Position numbers and translations under genes: made by a program. A DNA stretch of 64,000 nt from Blastococcus capsensis (GTDB lineage Bacteria > Actinomycetota > Actinomycetes > Mycobacteriales > Geodermatophilaceae), in contig NZ_JASNNW010000004.1 in the NCBI RefSeq assembly GCF_030165005.1, positions 62,001-126,000 on the forward strand. Direction: 5' to 3'. Below the pieces are notes generated by a model that saw only the letters and a program-made list of their open reading frames with translations, had not been told where the DNA came from and did not search any database. Positions 36,824-46,426 of this stretch are shown here, piece by piece; within the stretch, counting starts at the first letter, position 1; each line of letters begins with the position of its first letter.

Positions 36824-37174
36824 TCAGACGCGCTCGCCGGCGCGCATCTTGCGGGTGACGTTGCGTTCGGCGACGAACGACAGGAACGGGATCGTCCCCA
36901 GGACGAGGCTCACGATGGTGCCCTTGAGGGTCCACTTCGCGCGCAGCGCGAGATCCACCGCGGACAGGAAGAACAGGGCGTAGAGCCAGCCGTGCGCGGT
37001 GCCGAGCACGGTCGAGGGCTCCGGGATGCCGGCCAGGTGGTCCAGCGGCACGGCGACGCAGATCAGCAGGATCAGCAGCACGCCGACGACGGTGGCCATG
37101 ACCCGGTATCGCTGGAGGGCAGCGGCGATGGCCTGCTCGGAGTCGCGGGCGGGCGCGGTGCGCTCAGCGGCCAT
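36824..37174 (-). CDS. DUF3817 family integral membrane protein
   Basis: A 116-residue protein with three membrane helices. The segment PLDHLAGIPEPSTVLGTAHGWLYALFF carries the conserved His-Gly after the first loop that marks DUF3817. The basic tail is VAERNVTRKMRAGE. ATG 37174 lies inside the end of the upstream gene (11-nt overlap), indicating translational coupling. Function unknown. Confidence 0.85.
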   Translation of the reverse strand: MAAERTAPARDSEQAIAAALQRYRVMATVVGVLLILLICVAVPLDHLAGIPEPSTVLGTAHGWLYALFFLSAVDLALRAKWTLKGTIVSLVLGTIPFLSFVAERNVTRKMRAGERV

Positions 37175-37532
37175 TGCCGGTGCTCCGCTGACCCAGGGCC
37201 TTCTCGTTGAGCTCGGCCAGGTAGGCGTTGTAGGCGGCCATCTCCGGGTCGCCGGTCGTGTCGATCCGCGGCCGCTGGTAGAGCACCACCGCATGTCCCG
37301 GCCGGTCCTCGTCCGGGTCGCGGTGCAGCTCGACCCGCACCATGCGCACGTAGAACCACAGGCCCATGAACCCGTAGAGCGGCCACTGCAGCGCATAGCT
37401 CCAGTTCACCGCGCCGCCACCTGCCTCGGCCTTGGACAGCTGCCAGTAGCCGAGGAAGAACGTGGCGACGAACAGGGCGACCACGAGCAGGTGCAGGAGC
37501 ACCCATTTCGGGGTCAGGAGCCGGGTGAACAC
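37164..37532 (-). CDS. Small membrane protein of the cytochrome oxidase/asnB locus
   Basis: A 122-residue protein with two membrane helices: LLHLLVVALFVATFFLGYWQL (about 12-32), with the start of a SURF1-like GYWQL motif, and YALQWPLYGFMGLWFYVRM (about 46-65). The cytosolic part has NAYLAELNEKA. Proteins with this pattern sit beside cytochrome oxidase genes in many actinobacteria, which suggests but does not prove a role in oxidase assembly. GTG 37532 is supported by TAGAGT (37545-37540) 7 nt upstream. It is divergent from ctaC. Confidence 0.7.
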   Translation of the reverse strand: MFTRLLTPKWVLLHLLVVALFVATFFLGYWQLSKAEAGGGAVNWSYALQWPLYGFMGLWFYVRMVRVELHRDPDEDRPGHAVVLYQRPRIDTTGDPEMAAYNAYLAELNEKALGQRSTGNGR

Positions 37533-37785
37533 GCCCTCGACTCTAACCGTCGTCCCGGCGGAACCGGCCCCTGTGACCGGCCCCGCCGCGCTTCGGGCGG
37601 CGCCCTGCCGGCCTGGAACCCCGGGTCCGACCCGCCCGGCCGTCTCCGGTGGTCGGCCCCAGAGGCGGGTCGGCTAGTCTCGGCCCACACTGTGATCGGC
37701 GGGAATCCACTCCGCCGAGCACTGGTGGAAGACCCGCTGGAAGGACCGTCCGGGTGTCGGGCGGAGGACGAGGAGGCAGCGAGCA

Positions 37786-38688
37786 GTGGCTCGAGGCAGC
37801 AGGCTCGCGCGGCTGGCCGCGCTCGGTCTCCTGGGGGTCCTGACCCTCACCGGATGTGCCATCACCGAACGTGAGTTCTGGGTCGAGAACTTCGTCCGGT
37901 TCGGGTGGCCGGAGGGCATCACCGACCAAGCCGAGTCCATGCGCACGCTGTGGATCTGGTCTTCCTACGCGGCCCTGCTCATCGGCGGCGTGGTGTGGGC
38001 GCTCATCGCGTACACGGTGATCGCCCACCGCAAGAAGGGCGACGAGCTGCCGCGGCAGACTGCGTACAACCTGCCGCTGGAGATCGTGTACACGATCATC
38101 CCCTTCGTCATCATCGCCGGCCTCTTCTTCTTCACCGTGGTGACGCAGAACGAGGTGCTGGACCGTGACGAGGAGCCCGACACCACGATCGCGGTCAACG
38201 CGTTCAAGTGGAACTGGCAGTTCGTCTACCCCGAGACGGCAGGACCTGACGGCGAGCCGGTCGACACCGTCGGTACCAGCACGGAGATCCCGATCCTCGT
38301 GGTGCCGACCGACCGGACCGTCCAGTTCGACCTGGCATCGGCCGACGTCATCCACTCCTTCTGGGTGCCGGAGTTCCTCTTCAAGCTGGACATCATCCCC
38401 GGCAACGAGAACGGCCGCGACAACGTCTTCCAGGTGACCGTCCGCGAGGAGGGTGCCTACGTCGGCCGGTGCGCCGAGCTCTGCGGCACCTACCACGCGT
38501 ACATGAACTTCGAGGTCCGCGCCGTCACACCGGACGACTACGACGCGTACCTCGACGCCCGCGAGTCGGGTCTGAGCACCTACGAGGCCCTGGAGGAGAT
38601 CGGCGAGGAGGGCGTGGCCAGCACCACGACGCCCCTGGACCTGATCCAGACGAAGGTCGTCGAGCAGTTGCAGTCCGCCGGTGACTGA
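37786..38688 (+). CDS. ctaC: Cytochrome c oxidase subunit II
   Basis: A 300-residue lipoprotein-type subunit II of the aa3 oxidase. The signal ends in a lipobox LTGC (Cys ~24). Two membrane helices (about 62-85 and 105-127) precede the periplasmic CuA domain with HSFWVPEF and the copper motif CAELCGTYHAYM. GTG 37786 is about 11 nt after AGGAGG. A -10-like TAGTCT at 37675-37680 implies a leader near 95 nt. Subunit I (ctaD) is not nearby, as in mycobacteria. Confidence 0.96.
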   Translation: MARGSRLARLAALGLLGVLTLTGCAITEREFWVENFVRFGWPEGITDQAESMRTLWIWSSYAALLIGGVVWALIAYTVIAHRKKGDELPRQTAYNLPLEIVYTIIPFVIIAGLFFFTVVTQNEVLDRDEEPDTTIAVNAFKWNWQFVYPETAGPDGEPVDTVGTSTEIPILVVPTDRTVQFDLASADVIHSFWVPEFLFKLDIIPGNENGRDNVFQVTVREEGAYVGRCAELCGTYHAYMNFEVRAVTPDDYDAYLDARESGLSTYEALEEIGEEGVASTTTPLDLIQTKVVEQLQSAGD

Positions 38689-38739
38689 CGCTCCCGCCCC
38701 CGTTTCCCGGATCGCACAGATGCACGAGGAGGCACGGCC

Positions 38740-39144
38740 GTGAAGGTCGAGGCACTGATCTTCAACCTGATCGCGGTGTTCTGCTTCGTCGCCGCGATCG
38801 TCTACGGATTCTGGTCGCTGGAGCCCATCGGCACGACGGCCCTGGCGCTCTCCGGCACGCTCACCCTGCTCATCGGTGGGTTCTTCTGGTTCGTCTCCCG
38901 TCGCATCGACGCTCGCCCGGAGGACCGCAAGGATGCCGAGATCGCCGACGGCGCCGGCGAGCTGGGCTTCTTCAGTCCCGCCAGCTACTGGCCGATCGGC
39001 TTGGCGTTGTCCGTGGCGCTGACCGGCCTGGGCGCCGCCTTCTGGTACTCCTGGCTGCTCCTCATGGGTGGTGTGGCCGTCGTGATCACCGTCGGCGGCC
39101 TGCTCTTCGAGTACTACGTGGGGCAGAACGCCCAGCAGAGCTGA
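38740..39144 (+). CDS. ctaF: Cytochrome c oxidase subunit IV (actinobacterial type)
   Basis: A 134-residue membrane protein with four predicted helices, starting MKVEALIFNLIAVFCFVAA and with the family segment LGFFSPASYWPIGLALSVA. Actinobacterial CtaF is a small structural subunit of the bc1-aa3 supercomplex. GTG 38740 follows CGAGGAGG. It lies 51 bases after ctaC, so the two form an operon, closed by the long palindrome at 39157-39210. Confidence 0.93.
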   Translation: MKVEALIFNLIAVFCFVAAIVYGFWSLEPIGTTALALSGTLTLLIGGFFWFVSRRIDARPEDRKDAEIADGAGELGFFSPASYWPIGLALSVALTGLGAAFWYSWLLLMGGVAVVITVGGLLFEYYVGQNAQQS

Positions 39145-39156
39145 TCTGCGCAGCAC

Positions 39157-39210
39157 CGACCGTGCGAGGGTCCCTTCCGCCGACCGGCGGAAGGGACCCT
39201 CGCACGGTCG
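39157..39210. terminator. Very long perfect palindrome after ctaF
   Basis: 26-bp arms (39157-39182 and 39185-39210) separated by 2 nt with no mismatch, 13 nt after the ctaF stop. It probably ends the ctaC-ctaF transcript; no T-tract. Confidence 0.75.
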
Positions 39211-39969
39211 CGGCAGTGGTCGCCGCCGTGCGCACGGGGTTCCGTGGTCGGTGACGCGGTCGCCCGGACGCGGACTCCACCGCTGCGGCAGGCGCCGGTT
39301 GGCGAGCGCGGAGGATGACCGGGGCAGCGGCTCCGGGCGCCCCGCGCCGCAGGACGGCAAGGCTGCCACATCGAAGGTGTGGCCGCGCCCGTGCACAGCC
39401 CCTGCCGCGCCCGGCGGTCGACGCCGCAGCGCGCGTCCACGACGGCCCTGCGACCTCCGGTCGGGGCGGTGCGAGCTCCCGACCGCGCCGCTCCGGCTCT
39501 GCCGCCCCGCGGAGGCATCCCCGACGTCCTGAGGCCTGCCCTGACCTGACCGTCGGCGCCGAAGCGGACCGGCTCGGAGGGAGACGGACCGTGACGCGGC
39601 CCGGAACGGATCCCTGCGGCGTGGGACCGCGGGCGTCCGGCTTCCCGGCCGGACCGACGGAGCAGGCGCTCGTGCGCCGTCCCTGCAGGTGCCGGTCCAG
39701 CGCTGGCCGCACGTGCCGGAACGCCGTCACCGGTGGGTGCGACGGGAAGAGGGAACTCCCGCGGGTCCGGCCCGGCGTCTGACGTCGGTGCGCGTCCGGG
39801 AACGATCTCGGAGCCCGCTGCTGAGACGCAGGTGTGCGTACGAGGTGTGCGGGCGCCGCTATGCCGTGATGCCGCGACGCGGGGAGGGCCGCAAGCAGTG
39901 GGGCCTCCACGCCGGCGTGACGTCGACGCACCTGGCGCCGGGCACGGCCGGGTGCACTGGGCCGCCGTC
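39211..39969. other. Gene-free interval between ctaF and qcrB
   Basis: About 760 bases in which I see no supported gene. Open frames on both strands give Arg/Pro/Ala-rich translations with no family resemblance and no ribosome site. It leads into the tandem repeat at 39970. Most other spacers in the window are under 300 bases. Confidence 0.5.
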
Positions 39970-40057
39970 CGCTGTCCCGCGCTGGACCCTCCGCTGTCCC
40001 GCGCTGGACCCTCCGCTGTCCCGCGCTGGACCCTCCGCTGACCCGCGCTGGGCCCTC
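39970..40057. repeat. 22-bp tandem repeat, four copies
   Basis: The unit is CGCTGTCCCGCGCTGGACCC plus TC. Copies 1-3 (39970-39991, 39992-40013, 40014-40035) are identical and copy 4 (40036-40057) differs at two bases. A degenerate fifth unit follows. The period is not a multiple of three and it is outside genes. It lies about 105 bp beyond the qcrB stop. Confidence 0.85.
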
Positions 40058-40119
40058 CGCTGTCGCTCGTGGGCCGACGGACGACCACCCGTCCCGGCAC
40101 GGTCGGAGAATGGCGAAGA

Positions 40120-40143
40120 GCCCCGGCGGATGTCCACCGGGGC
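40120..40143 (-). terminator. Possible terminator of the ctaE-qcrCAB operon
   Basis: A 7-bp GCCCCGG/CCGGGGC stem with a 10-nt loop lies 20 nt downstream of the qcrB stop. It is weak compared with other hairpins here. Confidence 0.4.
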
Positions 40144-40162
40144 CCTTCCGTGCCGTGCTCGA

Positions 40163-41848
40163 TCAGTCGCGCGGATCCTGCGGACGGCCACCGTCGGAGG
40201 GGCGACCGCCCTCGGACGGACGGCCCGACGTGGTCAGCTCGCGGCCGCGCTCGCCGGCCGACAGGCCCCGGCCCTCGCGCTGCTGCTCGAGCTCCACCAC
40301 GGTCGGCTCCTCCACGGGGGAGAAGAAGCCCCGGATGGCCCGACGCGCACCGCCGGCCTGGTTCATCCGCTTGGGCACCGGAGCTCCGCCGTACGCGAGC
40401 TGGCCGTGACCGTGCTCGTCCACCGGTCCGAGCGGCTGGTGGACCTCGATGAACTCCCCGTGCGGCAGCCGGCGGATGACACCGGTCTCGATCCCGTGCT
40501 CGAGCACTTCGCGGTCGTGCTGCTGGAGTCCCAGGCAGATCCGGTAGGTGATCACGTAGGCGATCGGCGGAAGCACGATCATCCCGATCCGGCCGGCCCA
40601 CGTCATCGCGTTCAGGCTGATGTCGAACTTGTCGGCGACGACGTCGTTACCGCCCGAGATGAACAGCACCATGTAGAAGGTGATGGCCATCAGGCCCAGC
40701 GAGGTGCGTACCGGTACGTCGCGCGGCCGCTGGAGCAGGTGGTGCGACGCGGTGTCGCCGGTCAGCTTCCGCTCGATCATCGGATAGAAGAGCAGGAGCG
40801 TGAAGACGATGCCGGGGAGCACGGCCGTGGGCCAGAACAGCGCCGGGATCGTGTAGTCGCCGGGGAGGTTGAGGTCCCACGCCGGGAACAGACGGCTCGA
40901 GCCGTCCAGCCACATGATGTACCAGTCGGGCTGCGACGCGGCCGAGACCTGCGCCGGGTTGTAGGGGCCCCACAGCCAGACCGGGTTGATCTGCACCAGA
41001 CCGCCCAGCGCGGCGCACACACCGAAGACGACGAACAGCAGGCCGGTCGCCTTCCCCGCGAAGGTCGGGAAGAGGCGGTTGCCCACCACGTTGTGCTCGG
41101 TGCGTCCCGGACCAGGGAACTGGGTGTGCTTCTGCTTCACCAGGATGAGCAGGTGCGCCGCGATCAGCGCCAGCATGATCGCCGGGATCAGGAGCACGTG
41201 CGCGATGTAGAGCCGGCCGACGATGAGTTCACCGACGAAGTCGCCGCCGAAGACGGCCCAGTGCGTCCAGGTGCCGATCACGGGGATGGCCAGGATGATC
41301 GCCGACATGATGCGCAGCCCGGTGCCCGAGAGTAGGTCGTCGGGCATCGAGTAGCCGGCGAAGCCCTCGAGGAACGACAGGATCAGCAGAACCACGCCGA
41401 TCAGCCAGTTCGTCTCACGCGGACGACGGAAGGCGCCGGTGAAGAAGATGCGCAGCAGGTGGACGACCATCGAGGCCACGAACAGCAGGGCCGCCCAGTG
41501 GTGGAGCTGGCGCATGAAGAGCCCGCCACGGACGTCGAAGGAGATGTCCAGCGTGGAGGCGTACGCGATCGACATGTCCAGGCCCCGCAGCGGGTCGTAG
41601 GACCCGTCGTAGGTGACCTCGACCATCGACGCCTGGAAGAAGAACGTGAGGTACGTGCCCGACAGCAGCAGGATGACGAAGGTGTAGAGGGCGATCTCCC
41701 CGAGCAGGAACGACCAGTGGTCGGGGAAGACCTTGTTGAGCGTGCGCCGGACGGGGCCGGCGACGATGAGGCGGTCGTCGATCTCGAGCGCGGCCTTGCC
41801 GAGCTTCGTGGTCGGAGCCCCCGGCGCCGTGGCGGTGCGAGCTGCCAT
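40163..41848 (-). CDS. qcrB: Cytochrome bc1 complex cytochrome b subunit
   Basis: A 561-residue actinobacterial cytochrome b that oxidises menaquinol. Residues ~20-430 carry eight or nine membrane helices with the haem-ligating His ([20 protein letters not shown] and a second pair in the fourth helix), and the Qo-site PxW-type segment. The ~120-residue cytoplasmic C-terminal extension is typical of actinobacteria. The ATG shares one base with the qcrA stop (TGATG). It is the target family of Q203-type inhibitors in mycobacteria. Confidence 0.96.
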   Translation of the reverse strand: MAARTATAPGAPTTKLGKAALEIDDRLIVAGPVRRTLNKVFPDHWSFLLGEIALYTFVILLLSGTYLTFFFQASMVEVTYDGSYDPLRGLDMSIAYASTLDISFDVRGGLFMRQLHHWAALLFVASMVVHLLRIFFTGAFRRPRETNWLIGVVLLILSFLEGFAGYSMPDDLLSGTGLRIMSAIILAIPVIGTWTHWAVFGGDFVGELIVGRLYIAHVLLIPAIMLALIAAHLLILVKQKHTQFPGPGRTEHNVVGNRLFPTFAGKATGLLFVVFGVCAALGGLVQINPVWLWGPYNPAQVSAASQPDWYIMWLDGSSRLFPAWDLNLPGDYTIPALFWPTAVLPGIVFTLLLFYPMIERKLTGDTASHHLLQRPRDVPVRTSLGLMAITFYMVLFISGGNDVVADKFDISLNAMTWAGRIGMIVLPPIAYVITYRICLGLQQHDREVLEHGIETGVIRRLPHGEFIEVHQPLGPVDEHGHGQLAYGGAPVPKRMNQAGGARRAIRGFFSPVEEPTVVELEQQREGRGLSAGERGRELTTSGRPSEGGRPSDGGRPQDPRD

Positions 41849-42960
41849 CAGATGCGCTCCCGGTTCCAGTAGGTCGGACCAACAGGCTCAATGTAGTCGC
41901 TGCGGGCGACGAAGAAGCCTTCGTCGTCGACAGCGATCGGGAGCTGCGGCAGCGAGCGGGTGGCCGGGCCGAAGATCGGCTTGGCGCCCTGGGTGACGTC
42001 GAACTGCGACTGGTGGCAGGGGCAGAGCAGTCGGCTGGTCTCCTGCTCGTACAGCGACACCGGGCAGCCGGCGTGCGTGCAGATCTTGGAGTAGGCGACG
42101 TAGTCGCCGTAGCCGAAGTCGGCCTGGCCCTCGCGGGGCCGGTCCTCCTCGGTCTGCTCGGGCCGCAGCCGGATGAGCATGGTGGCGGCGTCGGACTCGA
42201 AGTTGCCGCCGGGCACGGCCGGGAACACCGTCTCCAGCGATCCGGGCAGCTGGTCACCGGGGCGGACCGGGGAGCCGTCGATGCGCACCAGCCGGATGCC
42301 TTCGGCCCACGAGGTACGGCCCAGCGGGTTGCCGGTGTTCGGGTTTTTGATCAGACCACCGAGGGGGGCCAGCAGCATGACGCCGACGGCCGCGCCCATG
42401 AAGCCCAGCGACCGGGTGATCAGCTTCCGCCGGGGGAGACCGCTGTTGTGGTAGCCACCCACCAGCGTGGCGCCGGTGGTGACGCGGTCGAAGTGCGAGC
42501 CGTCGTGCTTGTCCTGCACCGCGGTCTCGTGGGGCAGCAGCTTCTTGGTGTAGAGCACCAGGCCGACACCCACCAAGGTGAGGGACAGGCCCATGAAGAG
42601 CCCGAGGAGCGGGGTGAACAGGGCACTCCAGGCAGAGCCGTCCTCCGCCCACGACCACTCGGGGAGGAACCAACCGGAGCCGATGTACACGACCAGGAAC
42701 AGCAGGGCGAAGACGCCGGCGAGGGCGAAGCTCCAGCCGACCTGGCGGACCGCCCGCTTCTCGAGGCGCGAGCCCGGCTCGGGGCCCGGGTCGACGTGGA
42801 GGACCTCCACGCCGTCGTACCGGGCACCGAGCAGGTCGAGGTCCTCGCGCCTCATGGCGGCGAGCTGCTCAGGGGTGTAGTCCTCGTCCGGGCCGCCGTG
42901 CAGCGGCCCTTCGGTGTCCGCACCGCCGGCCGAGCCGGGGCGGGTGTCGCGCGTGTTCAC
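41848..42960 (-). CDS. qcrA: Cytochrome bc1 complex Rieske iron-sulfur subunit
   Basis: A 370-residue protein with the actinobacterial plan: acidic N-terminus, three membrane helices (about 95-118, 135-158 and 205-225) and a C-terminal Rieske domain. The [2Fe-2S] ligands are in CTHAGC and [11 protein letters not shown] 42960 follows GAGGAGGAAGC. The 73-bp gap before it contains a GCGGTCG/CGACCGC hairpin, the only sizeable gap within the operon. Confidence 0.96.
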   Translation of the reverse strand: MNTRDTRPGSAGGADTEGPLHGGPDEDYTPEQLAAMRREDLDLLGARYDGVEVLHVDPGPEPGSRLEKRAVRQVGWSFALAGVFALLFLVVYIGSGWFLPEWSWAEDGSAWSALFTPLLGLFMGLSLTLVGVGLVLYTKKLLPHETAVQDKHDGSHFDRVTTGATLVGGYHNSGLPRRKLITRSLGFMGAAVGVMLLAPLGGLIKNPNTGNPLGRTSWAEGIRLVRIDGSPVRPGDQLPGSLETVFPAVPGGNFESDAATMLIRLRPEQTEEDRPREGQADFGYGDYVAYSKICTHAGCPVSLYEQETSRLLCPCHQSQFDVTQGAKPIFGPATRSLPQLPIAVDDEGFFVARSDYIEPVGPTYWNRERI

Positions 42961-43033
42961 GCTTCCTCCTCGCTGGCGGTCGTGATCAGCGACCGCGCAG
43001 CTGCCGTGTTGATCGATGAGCTCGCAGGCGTGC

Positions 43034-43876
43034 TCACGCCTTGCTGCCCATCCAGAAGATGCCGAACAGGAGGGCGCCGATGCCGACGACCCAGACGACC
43101 AGGCCCTCGCTGACCGGGCCGATGCGGCCGATGCCGGCACCGCCCGGGTCGGCCATGTTGTCGATGGTCTGGATGTAGGTGATGATCGACCGCTTCTCCT
43201 CGGGGGTCAGCTGGTTGTCCCCGAAGACCGGCATGTTCTCCGGCCCGGTCAGCATCGCGGTGTAGATCTCCAGATCGTTCGAGCCCTGCAGGCTGGGCGC
43301 TGCCTTGCCGGAGGAGAGTGCGCCGCCCTGACCCACGAAGTTGTGGCAGGACGCGCAGTTGAGCCTGAAGAGCTCACCGCCCTCGGCCAGGTCGCCGCCC
43401 CGCAGGTCACCCGAAGGCAGGGTGGGGCCGCCGCCGTTGGCCTGGACGTAGGCCATCAGCTGGTCGATCTCCTCGTCGGAGAAGACCGCGGGCTTGTCCG
43501 GCGCGTCGGCCTCCTGGCGCACGAGCGGCATGCGCCCGGTGTGCACCTGGAAGTAGACCGAGGCCTCGCCGACACCGATCAGCGACGGGCCCCGATTCGG
43601 CACGCCCTCGAGGTTCTCGCCGTGGCAGCTGATGCAGCTGCGCTCGTACAGCTCGCGCCCGGCTGCTTCGGCGGCGGACTCGCTCGTGGTCTCGTCCGCG
43701 GCCTGGGCCGGGGCGAACACGGAGTACAGCGCGCCGGTGAGGACGAGCGAGGCCATGAGGCCCGCGACGTTGGCGAGACGCCGGCGGTGCTTGGAGCGGC
43801 GGCGTGCGCGCGCCCGGTCGACGGGCGTACCGGCGTCGGCGAGCGGGGTGTCGGACTGCGGGTTCGTGGTGGACAC
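43034..43876 (-). CDS. qcrC: Cytochrome bc1 complex di-haem cytochrome c
   Basis: A 280-residue protein with an N-terminal membrane helix or uncleaved signal (about 36-58), two cytochrome c domains with CISCH and CASCH haem sites, and a C-terminal membrane helix (about 255-275). In actinobacteria the second haem replaces a soluble cytochrome c by passing electrons directly to CtaC. GTG 43876 starts 7 nt after the ctaE stop. Confidence 0.96.
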   Translation of the reverse strand: MSTTNPQSDTPLADAGTPVDRARARRRSKHRRRLANVAGLMASLVLTGALYSVFAPAQAADETTSESAAEAAGRELYERSCISCHGENLEGVPNRGPSLIGVGEASVYFQVHTGRMPLVRQEADAPDKPAVFSDEEIDQLMAYVQANGGGPTLPSGDLRGGDLAEGGELFRLNCASCHNFVGQGGALSSGKAAPSLQGSNDLEIYTAMLTGPENMPVFGDNQLTPEEKRSIITYIQTIDNMADPGGAGIGRIGPVSEGLVVWVVGIGALLFGIFWMGSKA

Positions 43877-43883
43877 CGGTTCC

Positions 43884-44513
43884 CTAGCGGATCAGGTAGA
43901 TCGTGGCGAAGAGCCCGACCCACACGACGTCGACGAAGTGCCAGTAATAGGAGACCACGATGGCCGAGGTCGCCTGCGCCGGCGTGAAGCGGCCCATGGT
44001 GGAGCGGATGAGCACGTAGACGAAGGCGACGAGCCCACCGATGACGTGCAGGGCGTGGAAGCCCGTCGTGATGTAGAACACCGAGCCGTACGTGGACGAC
44101 GCGATGGTGGTGCCGTGCACGACCAGCTCTCGGTACTCGTTGGCCTGGGCCAGCACGAAGACCAGGCCCATCACGAAGGTGATCGTGAACCAGCGGCGCA
44201 GGCCGTACACGTTCCCGTTCTCCGCCGCGAAGACACCGAACTGGCAGGTGACCGAGGAGAGCACGAGGATCACGGTGAAGAACGTGGCGTACGGCAGGTT
44301 CAGCTCGGTGGGCTCCGGCGGCCAGCCGAGCTCGGCGTCGGCCCGGGCTCGGGCGGTGAAGTACATGGCGAACAGGCCGGCGAAGAACATCAGCTCGCTG
44401 GCGAGCCAGATGATCGTGCCGACGCTGACCATGTTCGGTCGGGTCAGGGAGTGCACCCGCGATGTGTCGAAGGTGCTGCTCGCGACGGGGGCCGTTGTCA
44501 CGGGGCTCATCAT
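43884..44513 (-). CDS. ctaE: Cytochrome c oxidase subunit III
   Basis: A 209-residue subunit III with five membrane helices. It has [19 protein letters not shown], the conserved Glu-rich [19 protein letters not shown] and the closing [14 protein letters not shown]. It heads the ctaE-qcrC-qcrA-qcrB operon. ATG 44513 or the adjacent ATG 44510 may be used. It is divergent from the receiver-like gene and trpD, a conserved actinobacterial order. Confidence 0.96.
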   Translation of the reverse strand: MMSPVTTAPVASSTFDTSRVHSLTRPNMVSVGTIIWLASELMFFAGLFAMYFTARARADAELGWPPEPTELNLPYATFFTVILVLSSVTCQFGVFAAENGNVYGLRRWFTITFVMGLVFVLAQANEYRELVVHGTTIASSTYGSVFYITTGFHALHVIGGLVAFVYVLIRSTMGRFTPAQATSAIVVSYYWHFVDVVWVGLFATIYLIR

Positions 44514-44634
44514 GGCACCGGCATGCCCCCGTCACGACCGCGGGTGCGGTGGGCGTGGCGTCACCGTGACCGGCTTGATACCGACTCGCCGGTGTCGGCC
44601 TGCGACGACGGCCCTGGGCACTAGGCTCGGCCAC

Positions 44635-45063
44635 GTGAGTGCTGCCGAGAACTCCGCCGCGCCGGCGACCGTGCTCCTCTACAGCCACCGTTCCGAGGTG
44701 CGCGACGCCGTCCGGACGGCGGTGGGCCGGCGTCCGGCCGTCGACGTGGGGCCGATCACCTGGGTGGAGTGCTCGTCCGGTGACGAGGTGGTGGCCGCCG
44801 TCGACGCCGGAGGCATCGACCTGTGCGTGCTCGACGGCGAGGCGCAACCCACCGGTGGCCTCGCGCTGACCCGGCAGCTGGAGGTCGAGGTCGCCGATCG
44901 GCCGGCTGTCTGCATGCTCATCGCCCGGCAGCCCGACCGTTGGTTGGCGCACTGGTCGCGCGCCGAGGCGACCCTCGCCTTCCCCGTCGACCCGCTCGTC
45001 GCCCCCGGGGTGGTGGCCGACCTGCTCCGCAGCCACGCGCGGCGCGCCGCGGTCGGCCCGTGA
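44635..45063 (+). CDS. Receiver-like (CheY-fold) protein preceding trpD
   Basis: A 142-residue protein with a likely Rossmann-like receiver fold: [39 protein letters not shown] and the [19 protein letters not shown] strand and helix. The Asp in CVLDGE matches the phosphorylation position, but the acidic pair near the N-terminus is lacking, so it may not be phosphorylated. GTG 44635 follows TAGGCT by 7 nt. Its TGA overlaps the trpD GTG, so the pair is coupled. Confidence 0.75.
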   Translation: MSAAENSAAPATVLLYSHRSEVRDAVRTAVGRRPAVDVGPITWVECSSGDEVVAAVDAGGIDLCVLDGEAQPTGGLALTRQLEVEVADRPAVCMLIARQPDRWLAHWSRAEATLAFPVDPLVAPGVVADLLRSHARRAAVGP

Positions 45064-46118
45064 CGCGGTCGGCGCCGTCCCCCGCGCCGTCGTGGCCGGG
45101 GCTGCTCAACCGTCTCCTGGCCGGTCAGGACCTGTCCGCCGAGGACACGCGCTGGGCGATGCGTGAAGTGATGACCGGCGAGGCGACGCCGGCCCAGGTG
45201 GCGGGGTTCACCGTGGCCCTGCGCGCCAAGGGCGAGGCTCCGGCGGAGGTCGCAGGGCTGGCCACCGAGATGCTGGCCCAGGCGACGCCGGTCGAGCTGC
45301 CGCTGGACTGCGTCGACATCGTGGGCACCGGCGGCGACGGAGCTCACACCGTGAACATCTCGACGATGGCCGCGGTGGTCACGGCCGCTGCCGGCGCGCC
45401 GGTGGCCAAGCACGGCAACCGCGCTGCGTCCTCGTCGTCGGGCGCCGCGGACGTGCTGGAGGCGCTGGGCGTGGTCATCGACCTGCCCGCGACAGGTGTG
45501 GCGCAGTGCGTCCACGAGGCCGGTATCGGGTTTTTCTTCGCGCCGGTGTTCCACCCGGGCATGCGCTACGCCGGGCCCGCCCGGAGGGAGATGGGGATCG
45601 CCACCGTCTTCAACTTCCTGGGTCCGCTGACCAACCCTGCCCGGCCGGTCGCGGCGGCCATCGGCTGCGCCAACGAGCGCATGGCGCCGGTGCTGGCCGA
45701 GGTCCTGGCGGCGCGGGGCACCCGTGCGCTGGTCTTCCGCGGTGACGACGGACTCGACGAGCTGACGACGGCCACCACCTCGGCGGTGTGGACGGTGCGG
45801 GACGGCGCGGTCGAGGCCGAGCGCCTGGACCCCTCGGCCCTGGGCATCGAGGCACCCGGGCCCGATGCCCTGCGGGGTGGTGACGCGCGAGTCAACGCGG
45901 AGGTGTTCCGCCGGGTGATGGACGGCGAGCGCGGGCCGGTGCGGGATGCGGTGCTGCTCAATGCGGCGGCCGCCCTGGTGGCCTTCGACGAGCGGCCGGC
46001 CCGACTGCACGACGCCCTCGCGGATGGGCTGCGCAGGGCGGCCGACGCCGTCGACGACGGTCGGGCGTCAGCGCTGCTGGACCGCTGGATCGACGTCAGC
46101 CGGGCCGCTAGGGGCTGA
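45060..46118 (+). CDS. trpD: Anthranilate phosphoribosyltransferase
   Basis: A 352-residue enzyme of tryptophan synthesis that adds phosphoribose to anthranilate. The PRPP loop is [17 protein letters not shown], followed by [12 protein letters not shown] and the [20 protein letters not shown] segment. The C-terminal DELTT and [10 protein letters not shown] blocks are present. GTG 45060 overlaps the upstream stop. No other trp gene is nearby; in actinobacteria trpD is commonly detached and placed beside ctaE, as here. Confidence 0.96.
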   Translation: MTRSAPSPAPSWPGLLNRLLAGQDLSAEDTRWAMREVMTGEATPAQVAGFTVALRAKGEAPAEVAGLATEMLAQATPVELPLDCVDIVGTGGDGAHTVNISTMAAVVTAAAGAPVAKHGNRAASSSSGAADVLEALGVVIDLPATGVAQCVHEAGIGFFFAPVFHPGMRYAGPARREMGIATVFNFLGPLTNPARPVAAAIGCANERMAPVLAEVLAARGTRALVFRGDDGLDELTTATTSAVWTVRDGAVEAERLDPSALGIEAPGPDALRGGDARVNAEVFRRVMDGERGPVRDAVLLNAAAALVAFDERPARLHDALADGLRRAADAVDDGRASALLDRWIDVSRAARG

Positions 46119-46138
46119 TGGCGGACGGGGGTCCCGCT

Positions 46139-46426
46139 TCAGTCGGCGCTGTCGAAGCCGATGGAGAAGGCGGCCTCCAGGTCGTGCCGCGAGTAGGCGC
46201 GGAAGGCGATGTGCGTGTCGGTGTCGACGACGCCGGGGACCTTGTTGATGCGGCCGGCGATCACCTCGGCGACCTGCTCGAACTCGCGGACCCGGACGAT
46301 GGCGATCAGATCGGCATCGCCAGCGACGGAGTAGACCTCGCTGACCCCGTCGAGCTCGGCGACGGCCTGTGCGACCTCCGCGATCGAGTCGGTGCTGGCG
46401 TCGATCATCACGATGGCGGTGATCAC
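46139..46426 (-). CDS. Stand-alone Lrp/AsnC ligand-binding (RAM) domain protein
   Basis: A 95-residue protein consisting only of an AsnC-type effector domain: VITAIVMIDASTDSIAEVA, then VYSVAGDADLIAIVRV and DTDTHIAFRAYS. There is no helix-turn-helix, so it cannot bind DNA as a normal Lrp; such proteins may act as amino-acid sensors or partners. GTG 46426 is 7 nt after TAGCAT (46439-46434) and overlaps the exonuclease stop as GTGA. It converges on trpD. Confidence 0.88.
   Translation of the reverse strand: MITAIVMIDASTDSIAEVAQAVAELDGVSEVYSVAGDADLIAIVRVREFEQVAEVIAGRINKVPGVVDTDTHIAFRAYSRHDLEAAFSIGFDSAD

Noticed and set aside
39251-40041. Several plus-strand open frames of 90-155 codons downstream of ctaF
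   Set aside because: They are Arg/Pro/Ala-rich shadow-type translations without ribosome sites, and the longest runs into the tandem repeat.
37786-44513. Absence of ctaD from the oxidase cluster
   Set aside because: Subunit I is also encoded elsewhere in mycobacteria, so this is normal for the phylum.
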